Shown in pieces: positions 10,176-22,429 of a stretch of 64,000 nucleotides of DNA. Position numbers and translations under genes: made by a program. Numbering within the stretch: position 1 is the stretch's first letter; every line of letters starts with the position of its first letter. Below the pieces are notes generated by a model. It was not told where the DNA came from. It was given only the letters and a program-made list of their open reading frames with translations, and did no database searches. This stretch comes from Xenopus tropicalis (lineage: Eukaryota; Chordata; Amphibia; Anura; Pipidae): positions 92,318,404-92,382,403 of the forward strand of contig NC_030678.2 in assembly GCF_000004195.4 (NCBI RefSeq), written 5' to 3'.

Positions 10176-13100
10176 GATAGTGATCTAAAAGAAAAAATCC
10201 AAATGTTTATGGTTGTTTATATAGTGGTATAAGGGCATTTTCTGAAACCTAAGGTAACTCAAAGAAGAAAGAAATCAATAAATGATTTTTATACTTTCTA
10301 GATATAATTAAATTGTAACTTAAGTTGCTTATTTGTATACATGTCTCTTCCACTGAACATTTACTTTATCTTCTGTTATAATAATAAGACGAAGCAACAC
10401 CACAATTTGGTCAAAATAGTTCTAGATCAGATTGACCCACCATTGGAGACAGACATTAAAAACAAATACTGTGGTCTTGTAGGTCAGTGGACCTCCTACC
10501 TCAGGAGGAATATGTCTAGGACAGGAGTGAAAGAAGTGAACAATGAGAATGAAAGGCCAAAGAAGACTAGTAAAAGGAGAAAAAAAAGAGTAGAAAAATC
10601 AAAAGTATTATGGTGGGTTGAGGGGTAGAGAAAGGAAAGAGGTCAAGAAATGTGGTGCTGTATCACTGGGAAGATAGTTGTTATGATTAGGAAATGGGTG
10701 GATATTGTGTAGAAAGGGAAAGATAAGAGAATTAGAAACTTAAGATGTTAACAGGTGTAATGTGAGGGTAAAATACTAGTGGAGAAAAGAAAAGACGTGC
10801 ATTCCAAGTATGTGAAGAGTGTGAACATGGGATTGTCACACAGTGACTGCAGGTACTTATGTCTGACACAGACTGCAGCAACCCTGGAAACACCATTTTG
10901 GGCCTTGTGTTCAGCTAAATGTAAATTGCACTGGAACTACCTGCACGATTATATTAGGACAAACTGCATAACTGAACAGTGGAAAGAAAAAGATAGAAAA
11001 GCAAGGAAAGGAAAGAAGAATGCCTTACATACAAACCATGGGAGAACAAGGAAACAAAGTCTCTAAAAGTAGAAGAGAGAAAATTATAGGGATAGCAAAT
11101 GATGTGGTGAGTAAAGCTTGGGGTTCCTGGAGAGCCTGAGCACCACAGTCCGCCACTGATTTGTCCTAGGAATAGTGGGTCGTAGAATAAATTGTAATTT
11201 ATGCCCATAGCATATTGCTTTCTACTTATGCAAACACTAAAAGGTCTATTTGACTTTTAGAAAAAGAGGACAAAACAAACAACTCAGTGTGTGATTTCTT
11301 ATGACTTAACAAAACTTTCAAGAGACAAACCTAGGGAGAGAAAAAAAACTGTAAAGCACTGCCAAGGCATAAATGTTAAAGCATTTTTATGGCACATTAA
11401 TTCAATGCCTTAAGAAAATCTATATAGTCATCTTTTGCCCGGAACACTCATAAATTATGCTGGGTTTCTTATTTGTGTTTTTTGTTGAAGTGGCTCATTC
11501 AAAATCCTGGTATTTTCTTTCTGTCTGCTCTAAAAAATCATATCTCTAGTGCATTATTTCATTTAATGGTTTTTCCTTTCTCTCTGTTTGACTTCCCTTT
11601 CGGTGGGCTGCTAAGCACCATTTCAAAAATACCCTTAAAAACCATTTGCTGGAAGAGATGACCCTTTGCTTTACCTACTGAGAATTGCACAAACTCCTGT
11701 ACATCGTGGCAGAAAAATGATACAATGACAGCCAGCCTGATGTGTCAGGGTTAGTGGGGAAGCAACAGCAGCTCTCTATATAGGATTTATTCTTCTTCGT
11801 CTCCAAATGTCACAACGCATTATGCTCAAGGCCTCAGCTTACTGGAGGAGTGACCCTTGACTGAATGGAAGTGCTGGGGGAAAGAACTAATTGTAGCTTC
11901 TTTTCACACGTCAGTCACTTTCCATGGCACTGAGCCTTTCAAGCTTGAATAACATCAAGTCCTTTTATTTTATTTCTCCCACCATTTACTAAATATATGT
12001 GATGGAGTTTATTTTTGTACACCAAAGCCCCTTGGTACTCAGACAGCCTGTAAGACTGTAGAGAAGACATTCAAGGGATTACAGATACAAGGGTCCTTGC
12101 ATGAAGAGGAAAAGTGACAATATGACCAGAACAAAATAGATCTAATTACTCGCATGTGGCTGCCCCTGAGAATCCAAGTACCCTGGAAGCTGTGGAAGTT
12201 TTAAAAATTACATGAAATCTCTGTTGCCTCCATGTTTAATTTAGTAATTAAATTTAGTAATGTTGCCCTTTTCTCAATACCCTACATCCTAGCAAAAAAC
12301 TGCAGTCCACTCATTCTTTATATATGGGAAACAGTTCAAGTTAAGAAAGATCAGTGATATTTCTAAAGGAACTCCAGTTTTGTCTTTTGCATCAGGGCAG
12401 AACATTAAAGCTGAGCAGACGTCAGTGGAAGATAAGTAAGCAGCAGTGCAAAGAATTCCACTGTACTTTTAAATACTTTCAAGCCAATTCTCTGATAAGT
12501 GAAGACAACAGAGCAGTAAGTCACAAAATGTAAATGATTAAAATCACTCTAACTTCAAAATGGCAGTGCTTAATTGCACTTGCCCAGGCATGATGTCATA
12601 GGGTTACTATATTTGAATAATTGTGGTCTTGATTGTTGATCCTTCCTCAATGCATGCCATAATGAAATGTAACAGAACCTGCATAACTTTTCAGTGACTG
12701 TTCTATTAAATGAAGTTAATTTAGTTCTTGCCATGGCTCAATTCCATCACACTACCCAGTTGGCAAGACCGTAAGCAATAGTGCTATATAAAATGCAGGC
12801 ACAATGCTCAGATCAACAGGAGGAGTTCAACAGGAGGCTACAAGGGTTTGATCACAATAACGTAGTGGTTTCTATAACCAGGAAGAATATGCAGACACAG
12901 TCAAAAAACTCAACTATAAAAATAACGAGGAAACTTTGCAACAGGAATATAATCAATCCTTATTATCTTAGTATTTCCATCATAACGAAAAATGAGGTGT
13001 GTTTGACATAGGAACAAAACAAATAGTACACTTTAGGATGACCAAACCTTATACTGCAGCCACCTTTTCTAAGCATCCAATTGTTATGCTGCAAAATTAA

Positions 13101-13329
13101 TTTCTATACTTCTATAGGACATAGCTAAAAAAAACAAAACAAAACCCATTTGGTCACTGATGAATGAACGTCCTAGTGGTTAGACTGCACAGAACCTCAC
13201 TAAAACAAGAGTTCTGCTTTTTAAGTTTTAAGCGTTTCATAAAAATGAAGATCACCTTGGAATTTACCAACCTCAAGTTAATACTTCCTTAAAAGAGGCA
13301 CCTTTTCATTGTACAGGTAAAGGAACTCT
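10176..13329. other. Intronic stretch, nothing recognised
   Basis: AT-rich, with a purine-rich part (10520-10800). Short open frames only, none with protein-like features or splice signals. No clear transposon. Confidence 0.5.
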
Positions 13330-13577
13330 AAGCTGGCCATAGACGCACCGATAATATCGTACGAAACCTTGTTTTGTACGATATTTGGTGCGTGTATGGC
13401 AAGTCGGCGAGGTGACCGTTATCGCAGAAGGCTGCTGATATCGGTCCACTCACCGATCGGGCGGGTTAGAAGATTTTGATTGGGTGCCATTGAAGGCGCC
13501 CGAGTAAAATCTATGTTCAGGGCTGAATCGGCAGAAGGAGGTAGAAATCCTATTGCTTCTACCTCCATATCTGACGA
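13330..13577. mobile_element. AGCTGGCC-type MITE
   Basis: It contains AGCTGGCCATAGACGCACCG, an internal palindrome around ATATCGTACGAAACC, the block AAGGCGCCCGAGTAAAATCT, and inverted AGGAGGTAGAAATCCTATTG / CTTCTACCTCC. Related copies lie at 16331-16495 and 44049-44332. The sequence is a common Xenopus interspersed repeat whose exact superfamily I cannot assign. Confidence 0.65.
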
Positions 13578-13900
13578 TTCAGCCAGCTTTATCCAGAAAG
13601 CTTGGGACATGGGGTTTTCAGGATAAAGGGTCTTTCAGTAATTTGGATCTCTATACCTTAAGTTTGCTAAAAATATTTAAACCTCAAATAAGTCTAATAG
13701 GATTGTTTTGGCTCCAATTAGGATTAATTACATCTTAGTTGGGATCAAGTACAAGGTACTGTTTTATTATTATACAGAAAAAGGCAATCATTTTTAAAAT
13801 TAAGAATTCTTTTTTTTAAAATGGAGTCTATGAGATTTGGCCTTCCCATAATCCAGGGCTTTCTGGATAATGGGTTTCCAAATAGGGGATCCTGTACCTG
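13578..13900. mobile_element. CAGGTATGGGA-type MITE, copy
   Basis: It abuts the previous MITE and contains GGGTCTTTCAGTAATTTGGA, TAGTTGGGATCAAGTACAAG, and ends GGGGATCCTGTACCTG. The 5' tip is missing. The open frames on both strands here are derived from the repeat. Confidence 0.7.
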
Positions 13901-15122
13901 CACTCTGCTCACTTGATGAGGCCACATTAATGGAAAAATAGGTCCAGGTATGAAAATTCTCAACAGGCATGACATTTCCATTTAAAGATTAAAATTTTCG
14001 TGTAATAGTCAGGAAATTGTCATAATTCTATCTTGATTTTCCAAAATTAGATATTTTAATTAAATACCAGGCAAGAAAATGGCTAAAAATGGCTAGTTAA
14101 TATACAACTAGATTATAATCTTTACATAGGGCTATTTACTCAGTGTACACTGCTTTTATTTTCCATTTACATTAGAGGCATCATTCTGCCAAAGTATTTT
14201 AATTTAATAAAAGATTGTTCACTGACACCTAAACATTCCATCCCTTCCTTATTTAGCCATGCGTGCAGCAGCAAGGGGTCAGAGGGAGTCAACACTGCAA
14301 GAATAAAATGGTCAGTGACCGTGAAAATAAAAAGAGAAAAGTTTCATAGACTTTGAGCTAATACGTATAGGGCAGACACAGTATGAGTTACCTTTGTCAT
14401 ATTACTGTACTTTCTCTTATCCATTTGACGTTATTTGCTTTATTTTTTTAAAATCAGACAACTTAACTCTTTCAGGTGCTAATAGCTTGACAATAAGTAG
14501 CATTATACGTACCAGCACCTTTTGATCTGTGACGCATGTTGCCAGTTAATGCATGGCATAGATCAAAAGGAAACCAGGAAACACAGAATCTTCGGTGCCG
14601 ACACAATGGAACGTTTATGTGGGTACTGCTTCCACATTTGACAGAAGGGTTTTAATCATTTTTAAAAGTGACAACTATAAAATCTTTTTTTTATAAAAAG
14701 CTCTATTTTGATATCAATATTTTGTTTCCATTTTGGATGCATTTATATTCTTTCTCATTTTATCCTAATTAGAAAGGTCTTGTTTTTCAATGAAAAAATG
14801 TTATTAAACGTTTCTCCTGGGAGCCATAGCCAAGAGCTTCACCACTGTAAGAGGAGACTGATATCGACTGAAATCCCTAATTGGTTTATATGTTTCAAGT
14901 TAAAAAAAAAAAAATATGAGTATTTTAAAGACATAATTATTAAAGGTTGAATTTACCCATAAAATCCTATACAATTGCCTTGTGAGTTGTCAAGTTTCTG
15001 TCTGAACTGAGGAAAGTTTTATATGTACTTATAAAATGTTTTCAGGTTAACTTAATGTTTAAATATATATATAGGATATATAAGTGAAATGTTAGCACAG
15101 AGTCTAAAAAGGTATGTTGAGT

Positions 15123-15377
15123 TCATGGCTCATTGTTCATGGTTTCTTTTTCCAAATCTGAATAAATGAAAACATAATACAGAAATGACATCCTTTGTGG
15201 GGCTGGAGAGTACAATTTTGCAGTCTTACATGTTGCCTCCTTTATCTGCAGCACTTTTAACCTCTCATAAAAGCTCATGAAAGCTTGGGCTGGCCGCTTG
15301 CCATGTTTATTGGGTATATCTGCAATGCCATGCTTCTTTTGCAGTAAAAACACGGCAAGCTCAATTTGTTTTTGCAA
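15123..15377 (-). other. Unidentified 84-codon open frame, possible gene remnant
   Basis: The translated stretch reads like protein more than its neighbours do. It has LAVFLLQKKHGIADIPNKHG, which has some look of an ankyrin-type repeat, then KRPAQAFMSFYERLKVLQIK. There is no ATG in a good context, no convincing splice site pair, and the frame ends at a plain stop. I do not recognise it. It may be a decayed retrocopy or chance. Confidence 0.15.
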
Positions 15378-16330
15378 GTAAACAGTTTTTAAAAATACAT
15401 TTTTGGAATGGAGAAAACTGAACGCTGGTTTTATAGGGACGATAAGGAAGAGAATGTGACCTGAGAGAACACCGAAGATTACATTTATTTGACAAGTTTA
15501 CAATGTTTTTGTAAATCTTGTGTTAACCATTGGTGTTTATTGCACCATTAAAAAGGATATTATCATCTTATATGTCCTTTAATATACCTGTTTGCTTTTA
15601 TGTATTCTAAATTTGCTCCATACAATTTGCTTAAAATTTCATATATTAAAACTACTGTAGCGTAGTTTCTCTTGCTTTGCATAGCTTTGTTATTATGAGT
15701 GGTGCAACAATAGGGACATGCAGACTCTCTAGCTGCTGAGGAGGGTCACAGTAAAGAGGGCCACATAGGGGCTCTGACTGAGATGCAATTTTAATGAGGT
15801 ACATGGATAACAGAAAATATTCTTCGCTATTTTTGGCATAGTGCTTTACATATACTTCATTTGTTTTGTTTTTTTCACTTTAAGTAGGCATAAAGCTGCT
15901 ATATTTGCCTTTTTGACTTTATGCTTGCATTTATTTACAGTGAAAACTAAATAAAGATCATTTTAAAAAAGAGAGCCTATAACATTGACTATAAACCATT
16001 TTAACAGACCATCATTAACATGGCCAAAACATTTATGCATAGGTTGCATATTATACAACCTATGAATGCACTAATCTCAAAATAACATTTCCATATACAC
16101 AAAGGCAGACTGTTACCTCATATGTAGTAAAAGGCACTAAGTTTGCCCAGGTTCCACAACCCAGATACTAGGTGACCAGTAAATGCCACACGCTGATTGG
16201 TTACTATGGTATACTGCCCCTGAGCAAACCTAGCACTTAGTTTTACTTATAAGGGAAACAAGCATAATATAGCTATACCATCCCTTGAGCACTATCTCTT
16301 CTGCCTCCTTGGTTGGGCTCAAGCCACTTA

Positions 16331-16495
16331 AGGTGGCCACACACATGGCGATTTCCGATCTTACGATCGTACAATCGGCCACTAACGTTCAGAGCTGAAA
16401 CGGCAGATAAGGAGGTAGAAACAATAGGATTTCTACCTCCTTCTGCCGATAAAGCCCTGAAGGCAAATTTTGATCAGGCGCCTTCTATGCTGCAC
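16331..16495. mobile_element. AGGTGGCC-type MITE, short copy
   Basis: It starts AGGTGGCCACACACATGGCG and holds the inverted blocks AGGAGGTAGAAACAATAGGA and TTTCTACCTCCTTCTGCCG, with AGGCGCCTTCTATG near the right end. Same group as 13330-13577. Confidence 0.55.
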
Positions 16496-18777
16496 TAACA
16501 TGATTTAATATCATATGCACCATTATTTAAAGAGGAAAATGTAATAAAAGTAGCAAAATTTGAATCAGGTCTAGTAAATCCTAAGTGCAGAGGCACACAT
16601 GTAGCGGATTGTCCTCTTTCCTCCGCCTGCATTTTGTACACAGGTGAATGACAGGCCCGGCACTGCCCTGTGTGGAGTGGATATTGACGCAGAGACATGA
16701 AAGTCATTTTATATCCAGTCTGTGTAGCTCCACACAGGCCAACACTGTGCATGTAAGTGGAGCTACAGGAGTGAGCACATGAAAGCAAACAATCCTCTGT
16801 GTGCCTTTGCCCTAATTTACTGGTTATGTGTTTGTATTACTGTACTACATTACTTTACCCTGTAAATTTGGCCTATATCTAGGCAGTTCTTTGAGTAGGA
16901 ATAATCTGTAACACAAGCATTGTGAAATATGCAGTTTTACAGAAGCGGCAATTGTGTCCAATACTTCTCTAAAACAAAAGAAAAACCAGGCCCAATAAAA
17001 AGGTTTCACGTTGATGGAACTGCCTGCCTTTAAATGTGTGGACAATGCAAGAGAAAGAGTAAAGGCAAAGCCAGTGACAACAAGAGCAGCTCAGGATGTA
17101 GCAATGTCTATGACCGGATGCCTGCAAGATGTCACTGAATTCTGCCTCTCAGAACGGCTCTTGTGACACAACTATGTGGAGCCTATAATCTTCCGACAAA
17201 GCGCTTAAAAAGCCATTATTTATAATAACTGTTAAATGATGAGACATTGTTTACCCAGATCACAAGATAAATTCTCACTTACAGAATGCCTGCTTGGGCT
17301 TTCGGAGAGTCATCTGGTTTTTATTTTAAGAGCAAAATGCAATTTGTCTCTTAATAGCAAAGCAGAAATATTCACAAGAGATGTTCCCATTTATTCTCCC
17401 TCTTGGCATCCATATAAAACAAACATATACAATATGTGCTGCTGCTACAAAATCCCCAAGTGGCAAATGATGTTAAATATGCAATGAAGACACTATTGAA
17501 TCTTCTTGCTAACTATGCTTTGTTAATGATGTCCCTTCTACAGATAATAAAATATTAATTGAAAAGTAAGGCAAAGTCACATGCACATTTCCCTATACAA
17601 TGTGATCGGCAAGAATTTCCTTAAGCCATTTGTAGCAAATTGTAGCATTTGTAGCAAATTGCCTTACAGGAATATCTAAAGCAAGCAGCCATAATTTCCA
17701 TTTCCCTTCTGTGCCCGGCTCCTCAGTAACTGAGCATGCACATTTTGCAGGAGGCCAAAATTGTGGGCTTGTGACCACATCACTGCAGCTCTGGGAATAC
17801 TCTCTCTTTGAGGTCTGGTGATTTTTCTCCTTCTTAAATGGCTACCTGTTAATTGCCAGTAAGTATAACATCAAGAAGATGTGGGTGCGTGGGCAAGCTA
17901 CAGCTGCTGGTGGGTTTTCTGGGGAGTAGATTTTGGATGGCCATTCCATAAATATATGTTTTATTATACTTTACAACAAAGTTCTCTATCAGGTGAAGCC
18001 AGTTGGTATAAAAGAGAAAATATGTTTAAATGTGTTATATTTAGCTAAAGCCAGTTTTATATCATGTTTAAACACATATTAAATTCATGTTATGGGTATT
18101 TTATTCTGTACCAGGCAAGGTGCAAAGTGCAAAAAATGGGCCCAATCCACCGTGTTTTTTTTACAGTTTGCACAATGCACCTTTAAACATTGGCATCCCA
18201 CATGAATACAAAACTGCCTGCATTTGCCAGCACTGTATTCATACATCCACTGGCAAGTGTTTGTAAGGGGGCAGGAAAGGGGTTTCCTACATTCCTCCCT
18301 ACACATATGCACCAGTGGGTACAGGCCGCAACAGAGCCCTGTACTTAAAGGAGAACTAAACCCTAAAAATGAATATGGCTAGAAATGTTTTATATACTAA
18401 ACTGACTGCACTAGCAAAAAGTTTCAGCATCTCTGTAGAAGTAATGATATAGGTCCTTAAAGTTGTTACAGGAGCTCTCCATCTTGGATTCTGTTAGAAC
18501 TGTCTGGGACAGTGCATATGCTCAGCAGCTGGTGAGTGGCTAAGCTTAGGAGGTTGTTGCAAATTATCAACCAGAAAATAAGACTTGTCTGTCAAATAAA
18601 CTGATGCTAAAGGGCTAATTAAATTCTGATGGTAATTGTACTATTTTCAAAGCTGCCATGTAATGTGAATCTGAATTAATTACTAATCTGGCTTTTACTG
18701 TGACATTTATATTCTATATATACAGTATATTGTGAGTCGGTTCCTAAGCTCAGTAACCGACAGCAGCACAGAGCATG

Positions 18778-19430
18778 CAGGGCCGCCATCAGGGGGGCAC
18801 AGGGGGGACTGTTGTCCTGGGCCCGGACAATCCTTCGCTTTAAAAGGGGCCGGCCTTGAAACAGTTTTTAAGCTCAGACCCCCTTTAAAGAATTACGGGC
18901 CCTGTCATTGGTGGCCAGTAGGGATTTCGATGGGTTGCGCCGATGTGTGACGTCAGTACGCATGGGGCACAACCTTATAAAAGAGTGGATGCAGCAGGGA
19001 GCCGGGGGTCATGGCAAGAAGACGCAGCAGATGGAGGAAGCAGTCGGATGCTGTCGGAACAGAATGAGAATCAGGAAGCAGGAGGACGCTGGGGGGGGGA
19101 CGGGGACCTGGAAGATGCTGGGGAGGATGCTGGGATGGAGCTGGAGGATGCTGGGAGGGAGCTGGAGGATGCTGGGGGAGCTGGAGGATGCTAGGGGGAG
19201 CTGAAGGATGCTGGGTAGGACACTGGGGGGGAGCTGGAAGATGCTGGGTAGGACACTGGGTGGGAGCTGGAGGACGCTGGGGGGGAGCTGGAGGATGCCA
19301 ATATTTTAGGGGGGTCACTCGCTACCAATGTCTGTGTGTCCTTTGTACTGATGGAAGGGGTCATTGGGAGGCAGGGCATGGGAGGAGGGGGGCCCAGAAA
19401 ATTATGTTGTGATTTCTGATGGTGGCCCTG
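18778..19430. mobile_element. hAT-type element with internal minisatellite
   Basis: The ends are CAGGGCCGCCATCAG and CTGATGGTGGCCCTG (one mismatch). The 8 bases before (AGAGCATG, 18770-18777) and after (AAAGCATG, 19431-19438) match at 7 of 8, as expected for a hAT target duplication. Its centre (about 19095-19300) is a tandem array of a roughly 16-base unit, GCTGGAGGATGCTGGG. It has no transposase. The Pro-rich or EDAG-repeat open frames here come from the array. Confidence 0.85.
19095..19300. repeat. GCTGGAGGATGCTGGG minisatellite
   Basis: About ten imperfect units of 14-30 bases built on GGAGGATGCTGGG lie inside the hAT element. It is G-rich on the plus strand with several GGGGG runs. Confidence 0.85.
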
Positions 19431-20332
19431 AAAGCATGTGCAGTGAATCAGGAGAAAAGAAGATGGGGAGCTACTGGGGGCATCTTCAGAGACACAGATC
19501 TTCCCTGCTAAAGGGGTTGCCTTGGGCTGGTACAGAAGCCCAAAACAATATGTACACCCTTTCTTGCCTATTTCGTTAGTTAAGCTTTATTTCTCCTTTA
19601 AGAACTACATTCTAAGGGTTGTGCTTTTGCATTTACCCCTTAGTGCTCATGCACTTGTGTATGGTTATTGGAATTCCAGTTTCTGAAACCAAAGCCAGTT
19701 ACTTATTACAGCAGTATTTATCAGGGAGAGTCATTTTCCTTTTGTTTTTTCCAGCTTTCAACAACCATTAAACAAACTGTTATATTGCTCTGTTGAATTC
19801 TGAAAGGTCCTTAAGGCTAGTACCTGCAAGGTACACTAGCAAGAAGACTTTTTTCCATATTTGCTAATTATTTTTTTGAGCACACTGCATCAATGAAAAA
19901 TGAATATTTGCTGCTTCAACTTTATACTGTATGTAGCCATTTGAAATAAAAAACAGAAACTATTACATTTTTATTTAAGTAAATAAGATTTTCTTTCAGT
20001 ATTTATTGGTAACATTTTGGAAACCTGACTGTTAAAGGTGTCCTTCAGCCAAAATATCAATTCAAGCAACTTTACAAAATACATTAATAAAATAAAACTG
20101 GTATTGGAATTTGTTTATCCCTTTCCATTCTCTGGATGTAAGAGTAGTCCTCCTCAAGGTCTTTTAATTGGCTCTTGGTTTCAAGAGTCAGAGCCAGTGA
20201 TACAGAAAATACAAATAGTCAGACATACATTGCAGATTTTTTTATATATATATTAAAAAATGCCCTGAACAGCCTCCATTTCCTTTTCTTCACAAAACAT
20301 GATCAGTGCTGCTTAGGGCCCTGCTCACAACA

Positions 20333-20580
20333 CAGTGTATATAAATAAATATACAGCAGCCCCCTGGTCATGGGGGGCCCAGACCGTGGGGTCTGCTGTA
20401 CCTTAGTCCCCCCTCCCTGGCCCCCTCTCCTACCTTAAATATACGGTCGGAGCCGGGAGGTGCGGCATGGTTGAGGTCCCAAAGGAAGGGGGGGAGGAGG
20501 GACTGGTCAAGTCAGGCCCCTTTTAAAAGATTTTTGGGCAGGGGGGCCCGGCACTAACGCTGCTGTGTACTGTATATACA
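20333..20580. mobile_element. Probable GC-rich DNA transposon fragment
   Basis: Inverted pieces (GTGTATATA...CAGCAGC and GCTGCTGTGTACTGTATATA) bracket a GC-rich core with GGGGGGCCCAG and GGGGGGCCCGG. No matching 8-bp target duplication was seen, so the class is not settled. Confidence 0.45.
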
Positions 20581-21689
20581 CAATGTAAAATACACAATAT
20601 AGGGCTCTTTAGTAATGAATTCAGATTTATATTACTCGGCAGCACAGAAACTAGTGCATTGCTCATCAGTATTGTCCTGTAACATTACAGGCACTTTTTG
20701 CTAGTGTATTGATGATTCCCAATAACCCCTTAGTACGTGCAGTATCTCTGCCCCTCAAAAGACCAACTAACCGGATAATAAGATGGCAAGCAGTGGACAA
20801 CTTTGAAGGCCTGAACCATTACTGTTATAGGGTTGCTGAACCTCTGGGCTGGTATCAGTATATAATAAATTATATGCTTATGTTACTCTTAACATAACTT
20901 ATAATATCATTATATTTTCCAATAGGGGGTACAGTATTCGCTATATAAAATACAGCATTTCTAGCCATATTAAATATTTGACTTTAGATCTCCTTTGATA
21001 CATATTTTTATTCTTTGCATGTAGAATATTTGAGGTACTTACTGTATGTGTACATGACATATTCTTTATTTCCATCTCAGGTGTTCCATTTTTAAAGCTG
21101 CAGCATTTGCTGGTATCATCGAGTCTATCTGTTACAGGCTCTAACAAAATGTTCAAGCTTCAGATGACTAGATTACTGGTCAGATTAGTATCTTATTCTA
21201 TAATTGGAAAACTACAAGGCTAAACATTTCCAGGGTTAGATGAGATACCAGGTTTGAGGTTTTGATTATATTTAGGAATTTTGGTTTGGAAAGAAATTTC
21301 AACAGTGTTACTTTTTATAGTTGCTCTCAGTAAAAATCACATTAAATTAAAAAGTCATGGTTGAATATAATTTTTCAGAAATCATTTAAAGTATACCTCT
21401 ACCTTATATTCACTTTAAGAAAAAAATGTACCCTTAGGCTTGCTTTTAAATAGTAAAATCAGCATTATTGCATTTTTTTAAATGGACATATAGACAAGAG
21501 GTAATTTAATCTCTGCATTTGCCCTTATATACAAAGGAGTATAAGATGCCATTTTGCTTACTTCAGTTGAATTATGCTTAATAAAATTATATTTATTTAT
21601 AGTGAATAATGTACCCCTGTTGTAAATTATAATATTATAAGTCACCAAGGAACTCCATGGCCATATAATAGCAATACACATTGCTCCAC

Positions 21690-21790
21690 AAAAGTGTGAA
21701 GAACATGCTAACTGCAGACAGTGCTCTGGCCAGAATCAAACCAGGGACCTGAGAACTTTAAGGCATCATTGCTAAATACCATACCATCAT
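21690..21790 (+). repeat. SINE/LINE-tail-like repeat fragment
   Basis: The fragment contains GAACATGCTAACTGCAGACA, then GCCAGAATCAAACCAGGGAC. It belongs to the same family as 1440-1700. Confidence 0.55.
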
Positions 21791-21884
21791 TCCTAGGTGT
21801 AGCACAATCACATAAAGCAATATAGAGTGGTGTGGTTTTTACAAAGATGGTTTGAAACCAAAATATTACCTAAATATTTAGTTG

Positions 21885-22050
21885 AGTTGTCACAAATCTC
21901 CCCCAGGTGATGAAATCACCTGCGCAGCGTGTACCATCCCACCAGCAACTCACATTTTCGCCGGTGGGATGGCAATTCAGGGAGATTAGTCGCCCGCGAA
22001 CAGGGAGATTTGTCGCGGGCGACTAATCTCCCCATGTGCCAGAGCCCTTA
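21885..22050. mobile_element. GATTAGTCGCCCGCGA-type MITE
   Basis: A GC-rich island with nested inverted repeats: GGGAGATTAGTCGCCCGCGA against TCGCGGGCGACTAATCTCCC, and ACCATCCCACCAGC against GCCGGTGGGATGG. A common Xenopus interspersed repeat; the local CpG richness is due to the repeat and not to a promoter. Confidence 0.75.
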
Positions 22051-22429
22051 ACTGGAATTCGACCCCCTTGCTGGGAGAGTTTATGTGATTCTCATATTGA
22101 CTTTGTTCAACATGAACGTAGCCTTCCCACAAGAACTGGCTGACTGAAAAGTACAGGGTCCACCAATGTGAGTCTGGAATGATCTCACCAGGAGATCATG
22201 CAGAACTATTGTAGTCCATGTGGTTCCATTTTTGAGCTGCTAAAAATCATAGGTACCAAAGAAATTACCATTGATCATGCTACCATAAAGACAAATACAA
22301 CCTGTGTCTGTCCAATAACCCCATTGATTCATCACTTTCAAACCACAATTATTCTACATTTATTGTACCAAACACAAGCACCAACATTTTATTATCAGAA
22401 ATAAAGGGGTTTCTCTGTGGCTCCTCTGT

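Larger units (their letters stand above)
13901..18344. other. Intronic stretch, mostly unassigned
   Basis: Apart from the MITE at 16331-16495 and the doubtful frame at 15123-15377, I see no definite feature. 16590-16770 and 18085-18330 look like old dispersed repeats. 17090-17360 is repeat-poor and could be conserved. A short tandem of TGTAGCAAAT lies near 17625-17660. Confidence 0.4.
18345..19601. mobile_element. T2-like MITE interrupted by a hAT element
   Basis: It begins TTAAAGGAGAACTAAACCCT and ends TAAGCTTTATTTCTCCTTTA with TTAA at each end (18345-18348 and 19598-19601). A copy without the insertion is at 39235-39692, which shows that 18778-19430 was inserted later. Confidence 0.8.

Noticed and set aside
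18943..19318. EDAG- and PPAPPQ-repeat proteins on the two strands
   Set aside because: Products of the GGAGGATGCTGGG array inside a hAT element, seen in several frames at once.
21725..21765. tRNA-like B-box (GGTTTGATTC on the minus strand)
   Set aside because: It lies in a dispersed SINE/LINE-tail-like repeat; no cloverleaf can be drawn around it.
21885..22050. Possible CpG island promoter
   Set aside because: The CpG richness is confined to a MITE with nested inverted repeats; no exon or transcription start features are nearby.
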